A stretch of 17,345 bases of DNA from NCBI GenBank assembly GCA_964440305.1, contig CAYTRS010000013.1, positions 1-17,345 on the forward strand, given 5' to 3'. A model generated the notes under the pieces. The model ran no database searches. It was not told the DNA's origin and saw only the letters and a list, made by a program, of their open reading frames with translations. This DNA is from CAYTRS01 sp964440305. Its GTDB lineage: Bacteria > Patescibacteriota > Minisyncoccia > Moranbacterales > JAKLHP01. Positions 13,482 through 17,345 of this stretch are shown here, one piece after another (positions within the stretch are counted from its first letter, which is position 1; each line of letters opens with the position of its first letter). Made by a program: the position numbers and the translations under genes.

Positions 13482-16094
13482 TTACTTAAACACTATCTTA
13501 TTTTTTGACAAATCAACTTTTACTTTCCCGCCTTCTTTTATTTTACCCTCAATAATTTGAAGCGCAAGTTCGTCTAGAATTTCATTTTGAATGACTCTTT
13601 TAAGCGGTCGAGCGCCAAAAACCGGATCGTATCCCTTTCTTGCAAGATGATCCTTTGCTTTTACAGAAACTTCCAGGCGAATATTTTTTTCCTTGAGCCT
13701 TCCTTTTACCGAATCAAGCTGCAAATCAACGATTTTTGCAAGAATTTCTTTTCTAAGCGGGTGGAAAATTATTATTTCATCAATTCTGTTTAAGAATTCC
13801 GGCCTGAATCTTTCTCGCAGAGAGTTCATAACTTTTTCTCTCATTTCTTTTTCACTCATTACATCTTCTCTTTTTTCTCCGCGAAATCCAAGCTCTTCCA
13901 TTTTATGGATTATGTCCGATCCGACATTGGAAGTCATTACTATTACCGCATTTTTAAAGTTTACTATTCTTCCCTTGGCGTCGGTTAGCCTCCCATCATC
14001 AAGAATCTGAAGGAGAACGTTGAAAATTTGAGGGTGAGCTTTTTCTATTTCATCCAAAAGGATTACGCTGTAAGGCCTTCGGCGAATGAGCTCCGTAAGT
14101 TGTCCGCCTTCTTCATATCCGATGTATCCCGGAGGGGATCCGATTATCTTTGCAACCGAGTGAGGCTCCATGTATTCGCTCATATCCAGCCTGATGAGGG
14201 ATTTTTCCGTATTGAAAAGGAATTCTGACAAAGCCTTGGCAAGTTCCGTTTTTCCGACCCCGGTAGGGCCCAAAAAGACAAACGAACCTATGGGCTTGTT
14301 TTCTTCTGAAATTCCCGCACGAGATCTCCTAATGGCATTGGAAACTGCCTTTATCGCTTCTTCTTGACCGATCACTCTTTTGGTAAGCTCTTTTTCGGCC
14401 CGGGCTAATTTTTCAATCTCGCTTTGGAGCATTTTGGAGACAGGAATCCCCGTCCATCGGGAAACAACTTTGGCAATATCCTCTTCGGAAACTTCTTCCT
14501 TGAGAATTGATTCAGAATTTTGGATTTTGTTGAGTTTTTTTTCTTCATCCCTCATCCTTTTTTCCATTTCCGGAATTTTTCCGTATCGGATTTCAGCAAC
14601 CTTATCCAGTTCCCCTTTTCTTTCAAGCGTTTCCGCTTCGGATTTCATTTTATCCAGTTCCTCTTTGTGTTTTCTTATCTGGGAAATCAGTCCTTTTTCC
14701 ATTTTCCATTGGAGAGTCAGCTTTTTGGATTTTTCTTTGAGTTCGGCAAGTTCCCGTCTGATTTGAAGCGCTTTTTTGCGGGAACTATTATTTTTCTCCT
14801 TTTGAATCGCCTTTTTTTCAATTTCCAGCCGACGGATATCGCGTTCCAGTTGGTCTATTTCTGCAGGCATTGAATCTATTTCCATTTTCAGAGCCGAAGC
14901 GGCCTCGTCAATGAGATCCACTGCCTTATCCGGAAGATTTCTTTCGGTGATATATCTTTGAGAAAGCTTCACGGCCGCTTGGATTGCGTCGTCAGTAATC
15001 CGGACGCCGTGATGCAGTTCGTATTTTTCCTTGATTCCGCGCAGAATGGCAATTGAATATTCAGTTGAAGGTTCGCTGATGTAAACCGGCTGAAATCTCC
15101 GTTCCAGCGCAGCATCTTTTTCTATGTATTTCTGGTATTCCTTTGCTGTTGTTGCTCCAATGGTGCGGAGTTTCCCGCGGGAAAGGGCAGGTTTTAGCAT
15201 ATTGGAAGCGTCGAGTGCTCCTTCTGTCGCTCCGGCTCCGACCAAAGTGTGAAGCTCATCAATAAAAAGAATATATTTTCCGGCTGATTGTTCAACTTCC
15301 TTGATTACTGCCTTGAGCCTTTCTTCAAATTCTCCCCTAAATTTTGATCCGGCGAGAAGCGATCCCAAGTCCAAGGCGATGATTTCTTTTTCCCGTATGC
15401 TTTCCGGAACGTCTCCGGCAACTATTCTTTGCGCCAAGCCTTCCACGATTGCCGTTTTTCCCGTTCCCGCCTCTCCGATGATGACCGGATTGTTTTTTGT
15501 TCTTCGGCTTAAAACCTGCATCAGCCTTCTGATTTCTTCATCGCGCCCGATTACCGGATCAAGCTTTTCGTTTTTGGCAAGGCTGGTGAGATTGAGAGCG
15601 TATTTTTCAAGCACTCTGAATTTTCCTTCCGGATCAGGAGAATCAACTTTCTGGGATCCCCTAACCTCTGAAAGTATTTTGAGTACTTTTTCATAGCTTA
15701 TTCCCTTTGATTCCAGAAGATCTTTGGCGTTTGAAGGCACAGAAATAACTGCCAGTAAGAGATGCTCGGTTGAAATGAAGTCGTCTTGTATTTTTGACAT
15801 CTCTCTTTCCGACTGGTCGAGAACCTGGGCAAGCATTGGAGTAAGATAAACCTGTCCCATAAAACCGTTGCTTATGGAAGGATATTTGTTTATTTCTTTT
15901 TCCGCGTCTAATTTAAGCTTGTCTAAATCTATTTCCATTTTCCTTATCGCAGTTGGGACTATTGATTCTTCCTGCGAGAGAAGCGCAAGCAGAAGATGCG
16001 GAATGTCTATTTGTTGCTGTTTCTTATTCACGGCCAAATCTTGGGCTGTTTTCAACGCATCCTGACTTCTGGTTGTGAATTTATTTATGTCCAT
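13482..16094 (-). CDS. clpB: ATP-dependent protein disaggregase ClpB
   Basis: This 870-residue Hsp100 disaggregase pulls aggregated proteins through a hexamer pore in the cytoplasm, normally handing off from DnaK. The domains are complete: Clp N-domain about 1-145; first ATPase with Walker A GEAGTGKT (207-214), Walker B FIDE (277-280), arginine fingers R332/R333 and pore loop KFRG (251-254); coiled-coil middle domain about 405-525 with RYGKIPEMEK (503-512); second ATPase with Walker A GPTGVGKT (609-616), Walker B LLDE (679-682), pore loop GYIGY (656-660), R770 and sensor-2 GARPLKR (827-833). There is no IGL/F loop and the long middle domain is present, so this is ClpB rather than ClpA or ClpC. 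An upstream TTG (16118) is open, but ATG at 16094 gives the usual N-terminus. The first pore loop has Phe where Tyr is usual. No CIRCE element or Shine-Dalgarno was seen upstream. Confidence 0.97.
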   Translation of the reverse strand: MDINKFTTRSQDALKTAQDLAVNKKQQQIDIPHLLLALLSQEESIVPTAIRKMEIDLDKLKLDAEKEINKYPSISNGFMGQVYLTPMLAQVLDQSEREMSKIQDDFISTEHLLLAVISVPSNAKDLLESKGISYEKVLKILSEVRGSQKVDSPDPEGKFRVLEKYALNLTSLAKNEKLDPVIGRDEEIRRLMQVLSRRTKNNPVIIGEAGTGKTAIVEGLAQRIVAGDVPESIREKEIIALDLGSLLAGSKFRGEFEERLKAVIKEVEQSAGKYILFIDELHTLVGAGATEGALDASNMLKPALSRGKLRTIGATTAKEYQKYIEKDAALERRFQPVYISEPSTEYSIAILRGIKEKYELHHGVRITDDAIQAAVKLSQRYITERNLPDKAVDLIDEAASALKMEIDSMPAEIDQLERDIRRLEIEKKAIQKEKNNSSRKKALQIRRELAELKEKSKKLTLQWKMEKGLISQIRKHKEELDKMKSEAETLERKGELDKVAEIRYGKIPEMEKRMRDEEKKLNKIQNSESILKEEVSEEDIAKVVSRWTGIPVSKMLQSEIEKLARAEKELTKRVIGQEEAIKAVSNAIRRSRAGISEENKPIGSFVFLGPTGVGKTELAKALSEFLFNTEKSLIRLDMSEYMEPHSVAKIIGSPPGYIGYEEGGQLTELIRRRPYSVILLDEIEKAHPQIFNVLLQILDDGRLTDAKGRIVNFKNAVIVMTSNVGSDIIHKMEELGFRGEKREDVMSEKEMREKVMNSLRERFRPEFLNRIDEIIIFHPLRKEILAKIVDLQLDSVKGRLKEKNIRLEVSVKAKDHLARKGYDPVFGARPLKRVIQNEILDELALQIIEGKIKEGGKVKVDLSKNKIVFK

Positions 16095-16109
16095 AAAATC
16101 GATAATTTC

Positions 16110-16219
16110 AAATTTCAAAATCCCAATTTCTAATCAAATCCAAATGACTAAATTTCAAAAGTTTAAATTATTTGTCATTTGAGCTTTGTGCTTGATTTGG
16201 AATTTGACATTTGAAATTT
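16110..16219. repeat. imperfect inverted repeat between htrA-like gene and clpB
   Basis: The left arm (16110-16148, AAATTTCAAAATCCC to AAATGAC) and the right arm (16174-16219, GTCATTTG to TTGAAATTT) are imperfect reverse complements around an AT-rich centre. Both arms belong to the ATTTGAAATTT / GTCATTTG repeat type. It fills nearly all of the 139-base spacer. It may fold in RNA and act as a weak terminator, or be a selfish or neutral repeat. No clear promoter for clpB was found in it. Confidence 0.6.
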
Positions 16220-16233
16220 AGATTTATCGGTTA

Positions 16234-17345
16234 CTATTTTCTTTCTTCCAGTATTACTTTTACGTCCTTTTTATCTCCCTTGTGCCAAATCTTGAGAGTT
16301 ATTTCATCTCCCACGTCATATTTGGCAATCAGATTGCCAAGCAAATTTTTTGAATCCACTTTTTCTCCATTCACTTCCAGAATTATGTCATTTTCGGTTA
16401 TTCCCGCCTTATCAGCTGGAGATCCTGGAATTACAGCGAAATCGGTAATTGTTTCTCCTCGCAGAACCAGCGCGCCGTAATCAAAATCCAAATTCGCTTC
16501 CTGTTTGACCTGCTTGTTTATAGCCAGCGTTCTGACTCCAAGAAAAGGAGAAGATATTTTTCCTTTGGTAGTAACCTGCTCAATCGCCTTTTTAGCCTGG
16601 TCTATGGGAATGGCGAATCCGATGTTTTCTGCCCCTTGCGCCATAGCCACATTTATTCCCACCACTTTTCCGTTTACGTCCAGAAGCGGCCCTCCGGAAT
16701 TTCCGGGATTTATGGCGGCATCAGTCTGAATAATATTGGACAATTGCTCCGTTTGGCCGAATCCCGACCCGGCAGTAACATCTCTCTTGAGTCCTGATAT
16801 TATACCTTTGCTTACCGTATTTGTAAACTCTCCCAGCGAATTTCCAATGGCTACTACTGTTTGCCCGATTTTTAGCGAATTTGAATCTCCCAGTTCTAGC
16901 ACAGGGAAATCCGATCCCTCGACTTTTATTATGGCAATATCGCGTGTCGGGTCAATAGCCATGACCTTTGCTTCATATTCTTTTCCGTCATTGGCAATCA
17001 CCGTGTATTGCGCGGATGAATCTTCAACAACATGCTTGTTGGTGACAATCATTCCGGAAGAACTGACAAAAAATCCGGATCCTCCCCCAACCTTTTGCCT
17101 TTCAGTTTCCGATTCTGATTGGTTTTGAAACGGATTAGAAAAAAATTCAAAACTGTCAAATCCCTCAAATGGATTGTTGAAAAAACTGCGGAATTTCGGA
17201 ACATCTTTGGTAATGACTATGCTTACCACAGACGGAGAAGACTTTTCTATCATAGAAGTTATGACCGAATCCTCTTCAACGATTTTTTCTCTGCTTATTT
17301 CCTTGCTGTCTCCTTTGAGGCTTATTTTGCCATTTTTTAAATTAA
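16234..17345 (-). CDS. htrA: HtrA/DegP-family serine protease, 5' end cut by window edge
   Basis: The frame stays open to the edge: 30 codons precede the in-frame ATG at 17253 without a stop, and they read into a plausible linker (ISREKIVEEDSVITS). The true start and the N-terminal membrane anchor therefore lie outside, and the ATG at 17253 is internal. Counting from that Met, the trypsin-like domain holds TNKHVVE (His74), DPTRDIAI (Asp105) and NPGNSGGPL (Ser186), a complete triad. It is followed by one PDZ domain at about 237-337 (GSPADKAGITENDIILEVNG). Such proteases degrade damaged or misfolded proteins on the outer side of the membrane; PDZ domains sense exposed C-termini. A Phe/Asn-rich loop sits at 21-45 (FRSFFNNPFEGFDSFEFF). 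The gene precedes clpB, together forming a protein quality-control pair. Confidence 0.95.
   Translation of the reverse strand, partial: NLKNGKISLKGDSKEISREKIVEEDSVITSMIEKSSPSVVSIVITKDVPKFRSFFNNPFEGFDSFEFFSNPFQNQSESETERQKVGGGSGFFVSSSGMIVTNKHVVEDSSAQYTVIANDGKEYEAKVMAIDPTRDIAIIKVEGSDFPVLELGDSNSLKIGQTVVAIGNSLGEFTNTVSKGIISGLKRDVTAGSGFGQTEQLSNIIQTDAAINPGNSGGPLLDVNGKVVGINVAMAQGAENIGFAIPIDQAKKAIEQVTTKGKISSPFLGVRTLAINKQVKQEANLDFDYGALVLRGETITDFAVIPGSPADKAGITENDIILEVNGEKVDSKNLLGNLIAKYDVGDEITLKIWHKGDKKDVKVILEERK

Noticed and set aside
15301..15696. 131-codon plus-strand frame, Ser-rich
   Set aside because: It is a mirror of the ClpB first ATPase coding sequence; Ser/Leu/Ile-rich composition is typical of antisense shadow frames.
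16095..16233. CIRCE operator for heat-shock control of clpB
   Set aside because: No TTAGCACTC/GAGTGCTAA dyad is present; the inverted repeat there is an AT-rich repeat of a different type.
16201..16240. TTGACA-like plus-strand promoter in the repeat spacer
   Set aside because: No plus-strand gene follows, and the hexamer is part of the degenerate repeat.
16736..17128. 130-codon plus-strand frame
   Set aside because: Antisense to the HtrA protease domain; no ribosome site and no recognisable product.
1..17345. CRISPR array, tRNA/rRNA genes, transposase or integrase
   Set aside because: None seen: no regularly spaced identical repeats with unique spacers, no tRNA cloverleaf noticed, and no recombinase motifs in any frame.

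Overview
The window is 17,345 bases of AT-rich bacterial DNA. Every credible gene (14 in all, one cut by the right edge) is on the minus strand, so transcription runs from high to low coordinates. TGA is used as a stop codon (at 3402 and 9523), which fits the standard bacterial code and argues against lineages that read TGA as glycine. The spacers carry AT-rich, degenerate repeats of the kinds ATTTGAAATTT, CGAATTTCGGATTTAGATATTCGAATTT and ATTCGTAGATTAGTGTCGC. As I recall them, these are typical of Parcubacteria-type (Patescibacteria/CPR) genomes. Together with the gene set this makes a Parcubacteria-like organism my best guess, but no marker gene is present to prove it.

Right part (about 11.3-17.3 kb), envelope protein quality control: a membrane-associated HtrA/DegP serine protease with an intact triad (cut by the edge), the disaggregase ClpB, a polytopic membrane protein of unknown function, and a second HtrA-like protein in which all three catalytic positions are substituted, so it is probably a pseudoprotease. 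The spacers in this block are filled with repeats rather than clear terminators, except at the end of the pseudoprotease gene.

Left and centre (0.1-11.3 kb), surface polysaccharide locus: two chain-length-determinant (Wzz-like) membrane proteins, two GT4 glycosyltransferases, one O-antigen ligase/polymerase-type membrane protein and a secreted parallel beta-helix protein. The plausible shared job is building, polymerising and length-controlling a surface glycan.

Three units of secreted-protein genes are embedded in the polysaccharide locus: a lipoprotein plus LysM/beta-rich protein pair (7.86-10.45 kb), a small cysteine-pair protein (7.33-7.74 kb) and a 368-residue repeat-containing protein (3.40-4.51 kb). 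These four genes have strong Shine-Dalgarno sequences and several have their own promoters and terminators. The housekeeping and polysaccharide genes mostly start with no visible Shine-Dalgarno sequence. Four promoters share a TTGACA -35 and a TGN-extended -10, and three of them lie just downstream of a terminator or long hairpin.

No tRNA, rRNA, CRISPR array, transposase or integrase was seen. No gene-free stretch exceeds about 150 bases. Each spacer is covered by a feature below, except 2263-2317 (55 bases), which holds only a weak AAAGTT/AACTTT inverted repeat.
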